Positions 10,540 to 21,244 of a stretch of 64,000 nt of DNA are shown here, in pieces; position 1 is the first letter of the stretch; every line of letters begins with the position of its first letter. The position numbers and the translations under genes are program-made. The stretch covers positions 193,116-257,115 of the forward strand of contig CACRXP010000225.1 in assembly GCA_902702965.1 (NCBI GenBank). The letters are read 5' to 3'. Below the pieces are notes generated by a model, which had not been told where the DNA came from, did not search any database, and worked only from the letters and a program-made list of their open reading frames with translations. The stretch is from Spirometra erinaceieuropaei (taxonomy: Eukaryota; Platyhelminthes; Cestoda; Diphyllobothriidea; Diphyllobothriidae).

Positions 10540-10862
10540 AGTCGACAAACTCCGGCAGAATTGTCGAGACAATTTGACCGATAACGCACAGCATGTGCCC
10601 ACGATGTGGGCGCAGGATTGGTGATTGGCATGGGAAATATTTTATAGTGGGGCCGTCTTACGCAGCATCTATCGTACGCACTCCCCACCTATCCGGTACA
10701 GACGGCAAGACAATGCCAAGACGTCCGGAGGTGGGTGTGGACGCAGTGTCGACAAAGCTCAACAGCCCGTTTACGCGTCCCACACACGACCTGGCTCCCG
10801 ATCCACAGGGTCGGTCCGGGTCTCACGGAAGTGAGACTTCCACGGAGGTCACATTGAGATGA
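10540..10862 (+). repeat. Repeat B
   Basis: Landmarks: GCATGTGCCCACG, TTTTATAGTGGGGCCGTC, TTACGCAGCATCTATCG, CAGACGGCAAGACAATGCCA, CAACAGCCCGTTTACGCGTC, CCACACACGACCTG and the end GAGACTTCCACGGAGGTCAC. This copy carries the variant core ACAATGCCAAGACG rather than GTCAAGAAGACCGG. Confidence 0.75.
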
Positions 10863-12054
10863 CGCCATTGTAACCTGACTGTCATTTCTGAGAAGGACTG
10901 ATCTATCCCACCGGCTGTTGACTTTTAAATCGTGATAGATTCAAGTGCGCCAGATTTGTTATATTTAGGAATGCACTGATTTGCCGTGAGGGTTGGATTC
11001 CTCACTGTCGATCTCCCTGTTTCTTCCCTATGCCACATATCAGTCGATTTTCCGAGTGTGTCAACAACTGCTGACGGGATTATGCCTAAATAGCAGCACA
11101 TTTCCGTGTGGTTTTACTCGTCAAAAGTGGACAGAAGACCCAACTTTTCTGAAACGTCAACCAGGGCAGAAGATTCTATCGGTGATCTCTTATGTTTTCT
11201 GAGTCGACGAGATATCTACGATGGCCACGGGATGGCGTTGGCCGTGGAGGCACCTGTATTATGAGGACATTAATATTGCGGTTATTTTAAGTCAAGTAAC
11301 CTTATAGAAAATTTTAGTCCCACTTGTTACATCGTGTACTTGATAGGAGACTGCAGAGAAACAGAATAATGCGGAAAGAAGCTGTATTGAATTTCGTCCT
11401 TAGAAATCGGTAGAGCTAACCCTGTTCAGTACTTCTGCGAATTCGACAGCTGGAATAAAGGACAACCGACCAAACATAGCAGGTGTGCTGAAATCTTGAG
11501 AGACAATTAGTTCTGATTATGAGAAAATCTATAAACTAAGGCAGGAAGGAGACTTCAAAAGAAACCATCGGTGGAGGCAAACGCTGACTGATTCTGATGC
11601 AGGAGTTTTTATTCGGCGCATGAATAATTTAGAAGCGTCTGCTTCAGTTTCCTTCGCAAGTGTTAGTTCTTCGCACCTTACTCCCCTGCAACGCGCTGCC
11701 ATCTTACAAGGACTGAGCCAGAAGGAGGTCTCGCCTTAGAAATACCGGCAGTTCAGGTCATCGTAGTTCCACTGACAGCCAACATGTTGAGTGCTACCAA
11801 GTGAATCCAGGTTCAGACCTTGGGCATTTGTGGTCTAAAGTTGGAGAGGGGTTGGCTAATGACGAATGACATGTCGGAACGACCACCAAAGTTTCTTCTG
11901 GCTTAACTCAAATCCACTGGTGATTAAAATTATTAATGTGGAAGAGAATTCGCACATACACGACAATTCACCGTCCTTATCCATAATATCCGCTGTGTGT
12001 CCCAGAGCAATGTGCGTGGAGAGACGGCGACTTGCTCGTGAGTTAGTTTGTGAT
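10863..12054. other. No gene recognised
   Basis: Scattered open frames of up to 84 codons (10993-11202, 11866-12120) without domains, and no repeat that I recognise. The tail end merges into a repeat B fragment. Confidence 0.4.
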
Positions 12055-12140
12055 GGTTCGACCGTCGTAACCGACGATGTTCACCGTGTGTTCCACGGCA
12101 AGGTGAAGCAGGCACAGTGACTTGCGTGTGAATTAATCAA
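12055..12140 (+). repeat. Repeat B, 5' fragment
   Basis: TTCGACCGTCGTAACCGACG, TTCACCGTGTGTTCCACG and CACAGTGACTTGCGTGTGAA match the upstream part of repeat B, as at 20450-20530. The remainder of the repeat is missing. Confidence 0.6.
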
Positions 12141-12334
12141 GGGTAGTTCTGAACCCGATTTGCAGTTGTTCTTGAGTCTCCAGCTTCAAAACTAGAATCT
12201 ACTTATTTTCCAAATAAGGATACTCTATATTCCTCAATGCTATTAGGCTGACGCCACATGGGGTTTAAATTGTTGTAATGGTTATGGACGATGTCGCATG
12301 CTTCATAAGCGGCATTACAAAGTAGACAGATATT

Positions 12335-12348
12335 GAGAGAGAGAGAGT
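12335..12348. repeat. (GA)n / (TC)n retroelement tail
   Basis: Short dinucleotide run (GAGAGAGAGAGAGT on the plus strand) at the 3' end of the minus-strand LINE, in place of a poly(A) tail. Confidence 0.7.
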
Positions 12349-12496
12349 GAGGGAGGAATGCTTTATTTTGAAAATAACATTCAAAACTGTCAGCAAAAAC
12401 GGTTCTCCAATACACAGTGATTACCATAGAGATTAAAAGGTATTGGACAGGTGGACATAATTATATATGAAGAAAAAAGGACTTTAAGGTGCAAGA

Positions 12497-13768
12497 TCAA
12501 GTTTTAGCTTTTTGTTTTTCAGCATCTTTGCAGGTGAGATACCGGGCTAGAAATGGCAGTATGGGATTCTGATAAGCCGAAATGCGACAAGGGATGTGAC
12601 GGAAGCATCGACGCATGGGGCATAAGGATTTCGCAGCCATTAACTCATTATGAAGGGGATGGACGGTGTCATTCAGAATTCGGTCAGCAAATTGCTCCAC
12701 CGTATTGAAGTGTCGCTGCACGAGGATATCAACTAAAATATGATAGGAAACACCAGCAGCAGAGGCGAGCATTGGAATGACACGTTTAAAAATAATTAGA
12801 TCTTTTTTAAGTAAAGCTGGAAAAATAACTGGAGAACAATAAAGAATGAGTGGAAGAATGCAGCCATCTATGAATCGCCAGATTAAGGACTGGGGTGTAT
12901 GATATGAACGTAGACGACGAATGTAATAAACAAGTTTTTGAATTTTTGTTAAAAGGGTTTCCATATGAAGAGAGAAAGAGAGATTTGAGGACAAAGTAAC
13001 ACCTAGGTACCGGAAAGAGGATACCTCATTGGGAAGAATATCCAAAGGTTCAGGAATGGGAGAGGGTCGCAATCGAAACACACACTGTACGGATTTCTGA
13101 TTGTTGAGTAGGAGTCCATTATTCGACGACCATGCGGAGACGTGATCTAAGCCATCCTTTAAAGACTGTAGGTGAGTCAGGTTTTTGAGTGGGTGGCCTA
13201 CGACCATGTCATCGGCATACTTAACATACAGGCAGTCGTTTGGCGATCTCAAATTATCAGTATGAAGAGAGAAAAGATGAGGGGATAAGAGGGAACCTTG
13301 TAGAGCTCCGGAATTATTTGGAAGAATAGAAGATTTTCTCTTTCCCGACTTGACAAACAGTGTGCGGAAGGAAAAATAATCTCCAAGCCAAGAAACAACC
13401 CAGCTCGGAGCGTCACACGCAGCTGCTTTGGTCAGTAGGAGTTGGCGCAGAATAGTATTGAAGGCGGATGAATAGTCGAGAAAAGCACATGCATACGCAC
13501 GGCATCCCCTGTCTAAGTCTCTCAAAGCTGAATGGACAACTAAAGCAACAGCATCCAAGGTGCTACGCTTTGCCTTGTATGCAAATTGTAGAGGATCAGA
13601 AAAATTGACGGAGGAGTGCTTAAGGGAATCTAATGCAACTCGTTCAGTAAGTTTCAGAAGTACAGAAGAGCATGCAATAGGACGGAAAGATTTAGGAGCA
13701 AAAGTTAAAGATTTTTTAGGGATTGGAGTAATTCTTACTGTACGCCAGGCGTCAGGAATCTTGGACTC
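12497..13768 (-). CDS. Reverse transcriptase, uninterrupted frame (5' end missing)
   Basis: About 423 codons are open, without stop or frameshift, from the truncation point at 13768 to a TGA at 12497-12499. There is no true start because the N-terminus is lost; the TTG at 13558 is not a start, since the frame continues upstream with homologous residues. RT blocks in order are ESKIPDAWRTVRITPIPKK, FRPIACSSVLLKLTERV, DPLQFAYKAKRST, AFLDYSSAFNT (first catalytic Asp), SGALQGSLLSPHLFSLHTDN (Leu where most relatives have Pro in the PQG box), YVKYADDMVVG (catalytic YADD intact), then SSFRYLGVTLSSNLSF and the thumb region. The family role is target-primed reverse transcription of element RNA. The endonuclease domain is absent from this copy but is represented at 18502-18972 in the sister copy. 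Clade within the jockey/CR1/Rex group is not resolved. Confidence 0.88.
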   Translation of the reverse strand, partial: ESKIPDAWRTVRITPIPKKSLTFAPKSFRPIACSSVLLKLTERVALDSLKHSSVNFSDPLQFAYKAKRSTLDAVALVVHSALRDLDRGCRAYACAFLDYSSAFNTILRQLLLTKAAACDAPSWVVSWLGDYFSFRTLFVKSGKRKSSILPNNSGALQGSLLSPHLFSLHTDNLRSPNDCLYVKYADDMVVGHPLKNLTHLQSLKDGLDHVSAWSSNNGLLLNNQKSVQCVFRLRPSPIPEPLDILPNEVSSFRYLGVTLSSNLSFSLHMETLLTKIQKLVYYIRRLRSYHTPQSLIWRFIDGCILPLILYCSPVIFPALLKKDLIIFKRVIPMLASAAGVSYHILVDILVQRHFNTVEQFADRILNDTVHPLHNELMAAKSLCPMRRCFRHIPCRISAYQNPILPFLARYLTCKDAEKQKAKT

Positions 13769-14160
13769 TACATCTACCGCACTCTCTCCTCCTCCCCACC
13801 CGGGCTCGGTGTCTAGACATAGTCAGGAAGACCGGAGGCGGAGAGGGCGCAGGTGGATGGCGCGGTCGAACCCGCACCTTGGCGCACCACTTCACACGCC
13901 CTGGTCTACAACAAACACTTGACCAGGATTTTGACCAGAAACAACAACAACAGAAAAGGCGTGGATGACTGGGCAGCCATGCACACGACCTGCATACCCA
14001 GCGCGAGCGAGAACCAGGCACCGGAGGACTGCCCGCGCGCTCCAGGCTGCGAGGGCCGTGGTTTGTTGATCATGGCATAGCAGATGCTCGCAAACCTTGA
14101 GGCCCAGAAGGGCGACACACGACCCTACATTTACCTAGGCCATCACCTTCAAAGGTTGGG
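13769..14160 (+). repeat. Repeat B, long copy
   Basis: Starts exactly where the LINE is truncated, with ACATCTACCGCACTCTCTCC, then GGGCTCGGTGTCTAGACATA, AGACCGGAGGCGGAG, CCCTGGTCTACAACAAACAC, CAGGATTTTGACCAGAAACA, and a 3' extension shared with 20700-20960 (CAGCCATGCACACGACCTG; CCAGGCTGCGAGGGCCG; GGCCATCACCTTCAAAGG). Together with the finger remnant at 14231-14600 it reproduces the arrangement at 20445-21490. Confidence 0.75.
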
Positions 14161-14600
14161 TGACTGATAGGTCAGCGACTGAAGGTCACTACCCATTAAG
14201 TATCAATGCGTGAGAGTGCCACGGGTCAATTTAGGAAGGGGCCGTGACAGCCTTGCTCTCAGTCCACCAGTCCGCTACTTCACACAAACACACACAACTG
14301 GGCCGACTGCGTGGACTGAGTTGAGGCGTCAGTCGGCAATCTTCCAAGCCACAGGGGCTGATGGTGGGGGAGGTGCGATGTAGCCGGCGGTTATCAACCG
14401 CGGGTTTTTGTGAATGCGCATGTGACATAATAAGACCATATGGTGAGTAAATGTACGGGGCCAGTTGAGGCGGGTGCCGGCAGTGTAGATTGGTGCTCCG
14501 AACACTGATTCGCCAGCCTCCATGCGATGGATTCGGAAGTGACCGACAAGGCCGATACGCAATGGCAATCGTAGGAACAATCAATTTCAATCATGATGAA
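14161..14600 (-). pseudogene. C2H2 zinc-finger-pair remnant in repeat
   Basis: The minus strand has RIGLVGHFRIHRMEAGESVF followed by TRLNWPRTFTHHMVLLCHMR and IHKNPR, which matches the 21245-21490 frame. The Cys pairs are lost (WPRT where CPHC is expected; upstream CPHC replaced by a Phe/Leu stretch), and the upstream frame breaks. The linker between finger 1 and finger 2 (about 24 residues) is conserved in length. The adjoining 14161-14330 region matches 20960-21090, including GTGGACTGAGTTG and CAATCTTCCAAGCCACAG. Confidence 0.65.
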
Positions 14601-14677
14601 GTGAAACGGATAGGAGACTAGCGCTGCGTTTATCGCGTTCTCTCCTACCTCTCCCGGCTAAGCCCAGTGTCAAGATA

Positions 14678-15562
14678 CAGTAGGTAGGCTAACTCATGAA
14701 ATTTCGATCGGAATTCCGAAATGCGTTTTCGTTTCAAAAAGATTAATTAAGTAGGGTTGTAAAACTGACCATCATGCACCATAATTCCATAATATCTCTG
14801 TTACTTCAGGATGCCGGTTTTTGAACGAACTTCTATTCGGCTGCATGAAAAACTATACTCTGTAAAAAATGACTACTTAATCAACATGAATTTTTCCAAT
14901 TGGTTTCCGATGCCTTAAAGATTCAATTGTATTTCATGGAAAAAAATCATAAAAATATTCATTCTTTTAGTCGTTCGGTAGAAAATTAGGTCTTATTCTA
15001 AATTTATGCTCGAAGGAAGGGTATAACTCGGTTTTCAAAACTTTTCCAATTCCCGAATGACTTTGTACCCGACCTGACGTTACACTGCCGTTCAGGGTTT
15101 CAAGACTACAAGCCGCATATTTTCTGCCTATCGAAAAACACACATTCCTCTGCGGTATTAAGAGGAGACCATACGGTCTTCATAAAGTCTAGCAGTGGAT
15201 TTGATCCATATTGTTACATTACAAGCCACATCGGTAAATGCAGAGACATGACATTTTATGGACGACAATTTCATGGTATTAAAAAATCTCACAATTAGAA
15301 ACTTTTTGAAAACCGAATTATTCAATAGCTTTAAATACAAAATTGGAATAAGACGCAATTTTCTACCGAATGAGCAAAAGAATGAATATTTTTATGCATG
15401 TTTTCCATGAAAGATTTTTGAATTTATAAAGTCATCGAAAACCAATGAGAAAAATTCATGCTACATAAGTAGTCATTTTTTACAGAGTTTGGTTTTTGCA
15501 TGCGGCCGGAAGGAAGTTGATTCAAACGCCGGCATCATGAGGCAACTGAATTATTATAGAAA
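14678..15562. mobile_element. Fold-back MITE (CAGT family), right end missing
   Basis: Begins TA|CAGTAGGTAGGCTAACTCATG at 14678 and shows left arm, centre (CATTCAGGG-like block, AGAGGAGACCATACGG) and the second arm down to GGCATCATGAGGCAACTGAA, TTATTATAGAAA. The last ~85 bases expected (ending ACTG) are absent, and another copy begins at 15565 in the same position. No transposase frame is present, so it is non-autonomous. Confidence 0.85.
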
Positions 15563-15564
15563 TA

Positions 15565-16424
15565 CAGTAGATGTGCTAACTCATGAAATGTCAACCAAAA
15601 TTTCGAAGTGCGTTCTCTTTTCGAAAAGATGAATTAAGTAGTGTTGAAAAACTAATCATGATGCAGCATAAATCTATAATGATCCAGTTACCTTAAGGTG
15701 TCGGCTTTTGAATGAACTTATTTTCGGCTGCATGAAGATTGATACTCTGCAAAAAATGGCTACTTAAGTAGTATGCAATTTTCTCATTGATTTTCGATGC
15801 CCTTGAAAAATCAATTATATTTCATGGAAAGCATGCATAAAAATATTCATTCTTTTATTTATTCGGTAGAAAGTCACGTCTTCTTCCAATTTCATACCCA
15901 AAAGAAGAGTATAATTCGGTTTTGAAAATGTTTATAATTGTGAGATTTTTTAATACCGTTAAATGGCCGTTCATGAAACGTCATGTGTCAGCATTTACAA
16001 ATGTGGCTTGTAAAGTTAACAATATTGCTCCAATCCACTGCTTAATTTTATGTACCCCATATGGTCTCCTCTTAACACCGTAGAGAAATGTATGGTTTTC
16101 CGTACACGGAAAATAGACAGCTTGTAGTTTTGAAACCCTGAATGCAAGTGTAACAGCAGGTCGGGTTCAAAATTATTCGGGAAAAATAAAAGGTTTTTAA
16201 AACCGAATTATACTCTTCTTCTGAGTCTGAAATGGGAAGAAGACGTGATTTCCTACCGAATAAGTAAAAGAATGAATATTTTTATGCATGCTCTTCATAA
16301 AATGAATTATAATAGTAATATGTTGCAGGATGATAAGTTTTACAACCCTGCATAATTAATCTTTTCGAAACGAAAAGGCGTTTCGGAATTTCGGTTAACA
16401 TTTCATGAGTTGGCGCACCTACTG
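15565..16424. mobile_element. Fold-back MITE (CAGT family)
   Basis: Starts TA|CAGTAGATGTGCTAACTC at 15565 and ends GAGTTGGCGCACCTACTG|TA at 16424. Left and right arms are inverted copies over several hundred bases. The central block is in the opposite orientation to the neighbour at 14678. CAGT ends plus TA flanks are typical of Tc1/mariner-type insertions; this is a family-level inference because no transposase is encoded. Confidence 0.88.
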
Positions 16425-16427
16425 TAG

Positions 16428-16600
16428 AGTCACGAGGACCGGAGGCGGCATCGAGCGCAGGTGACCAGTATGGCGTGATCCTGCCCCTAGGCGTGCAACA
16501 ACACCTCTCTCCCATGCATGGCACTTGTTATGAGTGCGCAGCTCACCTACGCGTTCAGGTCGCCCATATGGCCGACAGGCGAGAGTGAACATACAGGCCA
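16428..16600 (+). repeat. Repeat B / finger-repeat fragment
   Basis: CACGAGGACCGGAGGCGGCA and GAGCGCAGGTGACCAGTATG resemble the core of repeat B. 16528-16600 resembles the finger repeat read in antisense (GCGTTCAGGTCGCCCATATG). It directly follows the MITE end at 16424. Confidence 0.45.
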
Positions 16601-16708
16601 AACAAGAGAACTCATCACCGTATCTCGTTGGTATCAGCAGGCACCAACGAATCTTGAAGGTCGCTTACCCAGTAGGCCGTCTCGCGGACAAAAGCGCATA
16701 CGTTCACT

Positions 16709-16713
<5 letters not shown>

Positions 16714-16740
<27 letters not shown>

Positions 16741-16742
16741 GA
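16714..16742. repeat. (GA)n / (TC)n tail of LINE copy 2
   Basis: Uninterrupted GA dinucleotide run at the 3' end of the minus-strand LINE, equivalent to 12335-12348. Confidence 0.9.
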
Positions 16743-16899
16743 ATTCGCTTTCCTTTGAAATTATAAATTCAAAATTTTAAGCAAAAATAGGCTCCATTTA
16801 CTAAGTTAATAAATCACTCAATAGCCAAAAAAGTTTTACACAAAAAGGAACGACTATTATGAGGGCAGTTCAAGTCTCAGCTTTTGTTTTTCTGTCTCT

Positions 16900-18250
16900 T
16901 CTCACGTAAGATAGCGTATCAAGAATGGCGGCACTGAATGCTGATATGCCGATGTACGAGAAGAGGTAAGTCGAAAATCAGGACGCATGGAGGGGGGAAA
17001 ACTTCGCAGAGATTAGTTCGAATTGCAGGGGATAGGTAACTCCATCCAGAATTCGACCAGCAAATTTCTTGATCATTTTGGAATGTCGCTGTATGATAAT
17101 ATCAACTAAAAGGCATAAGAAGCACGGACAGCAGAAGAGAGCATTTGGAGGATTCCTTTTAAAATAAACAGATCCCTCTTGAGCAAGGCAGGAAAAATGA
17201 CAGAACAATAAAGAAGAAGAGGAAGAATGCAGGCGTCTGTGAATCGCCAGATTTAAGGTTGAGGTGTGTGGTAGGAGCGAAAACGACGAATGTAATGAAG
17301 GAGTTTACAACCTTTGGTGACAAGGGACTCAAAACGGAGGTAAAATGAAAGATTTGATGACAAAGTACCGCCAAGGTGCCTGAAAGAGTATACCCTGTTG
17401 GGAAGGATGTCCAAAGATTCAGGACTAGGAGAGGGCCGTAGTCGGAAAATACACTGAACTGATTTTCGATTGTTCATTGGGAGGCCATTTTAATGCAACT
17501 ATACTGAGACATGGTCGAGGCCAACCTTCAGAGTTTGGCGAGTGTCTGATTTTTGAGAGGGTGGCTAACAACCACATCGTCAGCATACTTGAATAATATA
17601 CAGTGGTTTGGTGATCTTAGATCATCAGTGGGGAGGCAGAAGAGGTGAGAGGATAAAATGGAGCCTTGAAGAACTTCAAAGTCATCGGGAAAGGCCGTAG
17701 ATTTCCGCTTGCCGGACTGGACAAATCGACTGCGGGAAGTAAAGTAATCGCCGAACCAAGAGAAGACTCGGCCTGGAGAGCACCACGCGGATGTTTTCGT
17801 AAGAAGATGGCGGGGGACGGTAATGAAGGCGGGACAGTAGTCAAGAAAAGCACATGCATACTCGCGGCAACCCCTGACTAATTCTTTTAGAGCAGAGTGG
17901 ACCACAAGACCAACAGCATCTAGAGTACTGCGTTTGACTTTGTATGCAAATTGTAAAGGGTCGGAAAAACTAGAAGAAAAAGGGCTTTATAATATCTAGG
18001 GCAACTCTTTAAGCAAGATTTAGTAGTGCGGAGGAGCAGGCAATTGGACGAAAGGATTTAGGACCAAAATTAGCGGTTTTTTAGGGATGGGAGTGATTTT
18101 CACTGTACGCCAGGCGTCGAAAATCTTGGACTCCTGAAAGACATGCTAATAAGGTGCCTTAAAACAGGAGCTGCCTGAGAACAATAAAATTTAAGGAGAA
18201 AAAGTGGGACATCATTTGGTCCGGCAGCTGTTGATCCACGGACCTTTTTA
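16900..18250 (-). pseudogene. Reverse transcriptase pseudogene (LINE copy 2)
   Basis: RT motifs are split among frames: ACAFLDYCPAFITVPRHLLT and FKYADDVVVSHPLKN at 17528-17905 (YADD kept), then CIFRLRPSPSPESLDILPNR, FRHLGGTLSSNLSFYLRFES and KLLHYIRRFRSYHTPQP at 17253-17477, then a VDIIIQRHSKMIKKFAGRIL block at 16978-17208. Each piece aligns in order with the intact frame at 12497-13768. Frameshifts near 17500 and 17230 and upstream of 17905 make it non-functional. Confidence 0.85.
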
Positions 18251-18501
18251 AGGTGTTCCTCTACTGTTACCACTGACACAGGTTAGAAGACAGATGGTAG
18301 TAGGGAATTGTCGTTTAAAGGAAGATGGGAGTCGTTGCGATTAAAGATAGAATTTTTGTTTAAGGAATCTAAGTCAGCGTCCAAAAATACCTCTTTGCTA
18401 GGATGCGCAATAAGACGCTTAAGATGTTTCCAAATTTTAATAGAGGGAGGAGGAAAAAAGGGATGAAGAAGATATAAAAAACTGGCTAACAAGCAGGTTA
18501 T

Positions 18502-18972
18502 TTAATCCGGTAATCTTTTTTTTATTAAGATTATAACGTCCTTTAGGTTGTCACGGAAGCCTGTTTGTAGAGGAGTTCCTTTTTGCGTCTTAAGATTTTT
18601 TTTTATAGGAAGAGCTAATTCTATTTGACCTTTAAAAATCCTCAACAAACGGGGCTTGCATATAACAGCGAAAACGTCTATCAAATCATCAGAGCAAGAA
18701 AATAAGGACTTACAGTCTCTACACCAATTTTGATTAGCCAAAGCAGCAGCCCCTTCACCTCTGCTACATGACAAAGATGTCCTATCCGTTGGAAAACAGC
18801 AGAAATACGGTGGGGTAAATAGCTTTGACGCGGTATCCCTAGTCAACCACGTCTCTTGATGACAAATCGCTTCAGTTCTACTATGTCCTATTTTCAACAG
18901 AACTAGCTCCATATCGTGGGCTTTGTTGAAGTTCGAACGACAGTTTGTTGACAGGAAGCTTAGAATTGACAA
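18502..18972 (-). pseudogene. Endonuclease-domain remnant of LINE copy 2
   Basis: Frame with LSFLSTNCRSNFNKAHDMEL, AICHQETWLTRDTASKLFTP, YFCCFPTDRTSLSCSRGEGA and ANQNWCRD. The ETWL box, the DR followed by RGEGA, and the overall order fit the N-terminal half of an apurinic-type (EEP) endonuclease of LINEs, which nicks the target. The domain normally extends over roughly 220 residues, and here the second half with its catalytic D/H motifs is missing, which suggests an internal deletion before the linker. A start at 18972 is plausible but unproven. Confidence 0.65.
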
Positions 18973-19190
18973 TTTTTTCTTCGGCTGACGCTTAAGTGCG
19001 AGTTGCTAGCCACGCCGGTGTTTTTCCGGTGCATAGGCTTTTGTTGATGTAAATGTGAAAAAGTTAGCGCAGAGCGATCACATATTGGCCGAAAAGTACA
19101 GCAGCTTGCAGAATGAACAGTCATCAGTGAAAATGGTGATTTAGTTTTCTTCAAAAAGCTGCTAACGTACTGCAGAGATGACCTCATATT

Positions 19191-19924
19191 CTTAGTTCAG
19201 ACAAACAAGGGATGCGAAAAAGACAAAGATATCGAAGGGAAATAGGCAGAATAATGTACAGTTTCAAAAATCCACACTTAGATGGAGAGCAGCAAAATGG
19301 CGGCTCAAATTTAAAAGCCCGCCATGGGCTCTATCACAGACTAAGGATGCAATGAAACTCAGGTAGGTTTCGACGTGCGGGACTTATGGGCCCTGCTAGT
19401 CGCCGGCACTTCGAATCAGATAAAAGAAAGGCTCCGCATTAGTGTCGGACTTCATATTGGATGTTCGGAGGGAACAGGTCACGCAAGCGAAGGGGAAATG
19501 CAAGGCTCAACACATGACAGATCGAGATGATCGAAATGGTGTTTATTTGGACAAAAATTATGTTTTCTAGTGATTCAGTATTTGAAGGTACCATAAGGGG
19601 ACGATGAAGAGGGACAAGTTAGTGAGAAAGCCAACATGGTCCACATGGATGCAGAACTTGAACATCACCGACAATGCCCACTTCGTCGCCAGCCACAGCA
19701 CAGATTTCTTCCCTTGCCTCCAGGCTGGTTTTGCACTGGTCATCGCAATACCTTTGCGACCTATCTTACCATTCCAAGTATTATTTTGTCAACAGAGTAT
19801 TTGCGATCGAGCATTCACTGATCCGGTTATGGACTCTGCTCGTTTCATTGCGCCTTGACGTTTCGTCTAAGGCTCTCACGGTTGATTGCAGAGCTCATAA
19901 TAATTATACAGGAAAGAGTTCCAA
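19191..19924. other. No gene recognised
   Basis: Includes 19604-19858, an 84-codon open frame with no domain and competing frames. No repeat match noted. Confidence 0.4.
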
Positions 19925-20025
19925 TTAAGACAAGAGAGACTGAATGGTAATTTCTGGCTTACTAGTCCTCGTCGTCGTACCCAACCCCAGGTTTTGAAGA
20001 TCTGGGACTCGAATTATGACTTCCG
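19925..20025 (-). mobile_element. SINE fragment (tRNA-Arg type)
   Basis: The minus strand contains the core just downstream of the head: GGTTGGGTACGACGACG, AATTACCATTCAGTCTCTC and TTGTCTTAATTGG. Plus-strand landmarks are AAGACAAGAGAGACTGAATG and ATTTCTGGCTTACTAG. The B-box side (CGAGTCCCAGAT) is just recognisable. Head and tail are missing. Confidence 0.65.
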
Positions 20026-20444
20026 CTCTTTTCTGTGGATTTAATTTGAAACACACTGCAGTTAAGGTTGTAAGGAATACTTATATGCGATTCAGGAAGG
20101 ATTAATAATCTGGTGGACAAACCGAATCCCACGAGACCGCTGAGTTTCCACAAAGGAGCCAAAGACATTATTCGAATCTGCCAAAAATACCAATTTATTC
20201 CAATATGTCCTAAATGTCATCCAAATACATTTCTCCAAAAATTCCTCTGAAATTGCTGATAGCTGGTGAACCAAATACAGCATGACAAGGAATGTACTAC
20301 CAAAATTTCACATGGTATAAAACCCCAAATCCATAGCGCAGACATAGACGGTCAGAAAGAGACGCTGACTTGTCCGAGCTAGAACAAATGGGTGTTAGAC
20401 TTCATCAGCCAAGGCCGAGCTTGCATTCTCTCAGCTGTGATTCG
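20026..20444. other. No gene recognised
   Basis: AT-rich sequence with short minus-strand frames (19962-20168, 20092-20283) lacking domains. Confidence 0.4.
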
Positions 20445-20960
20445 ACAGTTCGACCGTCGATTCCGACAATATCCGCCGCATGTTACGCAGAAAGGTGCTG
20501 CAGGCACGGTTACTTGCGCGTAAATTAGTTTATTGGGATAGTAGACTTGCGCAGCATCTACCGCACTCTCTCTCTTCCCCACTGCCTACCTGGACCCGGT
20601 GTGAAGACAGAGTCAAGAAGACCGGAGGCGTGGGAGGTCGCAGGTGGCCGGCATGGCCGGACCCGCACCACACCCCCTGGTCCACAACATACATTGGATC
20701 AGGATTTTTCACCAACAACAACACCCCAACAGGGGGTCAGAAGGACGAAGATGACTGGACAGCTATGCCCACCACCTGTACACCCAGCGGGGGCGCACGC
20801 ACATCTACCGGCAGGGAACCAGGTGCCAGGGAACTGCCAGCTCATACCAGGCTGCGAGGCCCATAGTTTGCCGATACTGGCATAGCGCACGCTTCCGGAC
20901 CTTTTTGCCTAGAAGGGAAACATGTTACCCTGCACTACCCTGGGCCGTCACCCTTCAAGC
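20445..20960 (+). repeat. Repeat B, long copy
   Basis: Best complete example: TTCGACCGTCGATTCCGACA, ATCCGCCGCATGTTACGCAG, CACGGTTACTTGCGCGTAAA, GACTTGCGCAGCATCTACCG, GACCCGGTGTGAAGACAGAG, AAGACCGGAGGCGTGGG, CACCCCCTGGTCCACAACAT, then the 3' extension shared with 13950-14160 (AGGCTGCGAGGCCCATAG; GGCCGTCACCCTTCAAGC). GC-rich composition generates open frames on both strands, which are not regarded as genes. Confidence 0.8.
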
Positions 20961-21244
20961 TTGGGTAACCAAACAGTCGTCGACTGAGAGACAATACCCA
21001 TAAACCACACCACGTAAACACACGCACAACTGGGCAGACCGCGTGGACTGAGTTGGGTCGTCAGTCAGCAGCCTTCCAAGCCACAGCACTTGCGCCGCCG
21101 TGACAGCCTCACACGCAGCAAATAAGCAGCATGGAGACGGAGTCGATACACACACTTCCCACTTGCGTGGGAGGTGGCAGTTGGATGCTTGTGGTGAATT
21201 ATCATGTTGCGTTATACAGGGGAAGAAAGATGTGGTGTCGTGTT

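Larger units (their letters stand above)
12335..13768 (-). mobile_element. Non-LTR retrotransposon (jockey/CR1 superfamily), 5'-truncated copy with (TC)n tail
   Basis: On the minus strand the element runs from its truncation point at 13768 through an open reverse-transcriptase frame (12497-13768) and a ~150-base 3' UTR with AATAAA (plus-strand TTTATT near 12362) to a CT/TC dinucleotide tail at 12348-12335. A second, more decayed copy at 16714-19190 has the same order and also ends in a TC run, which supports the tail as part of the element. The first base upstream of the truncation belongs to repeat B. Confidence 0.85.
16714..19190 (-). mobile_element. Non-LTR retrotransposon copy 2 (same family as 12335-13768), decayed
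   Basis: Longer but broken copy. Minus-strand order is an uncharacterised N-terminal stretch (18960-19187), endonuclease-like frame (18502-18972), linker (18283-18492, with IKIWKHLKRLIAHPSKE and DADLDSLNK), RT in several frames (about 18130-16980), 3' UTR, and TC tail. Nucleotide similarity to copy 1 is evident throughout the shared part, for example CACTGTACGCCAGGCGTC, TGTATGCAAATTGTA and TTGGACTC near the point where copy 1 is truncated. Confidence 0.82.
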
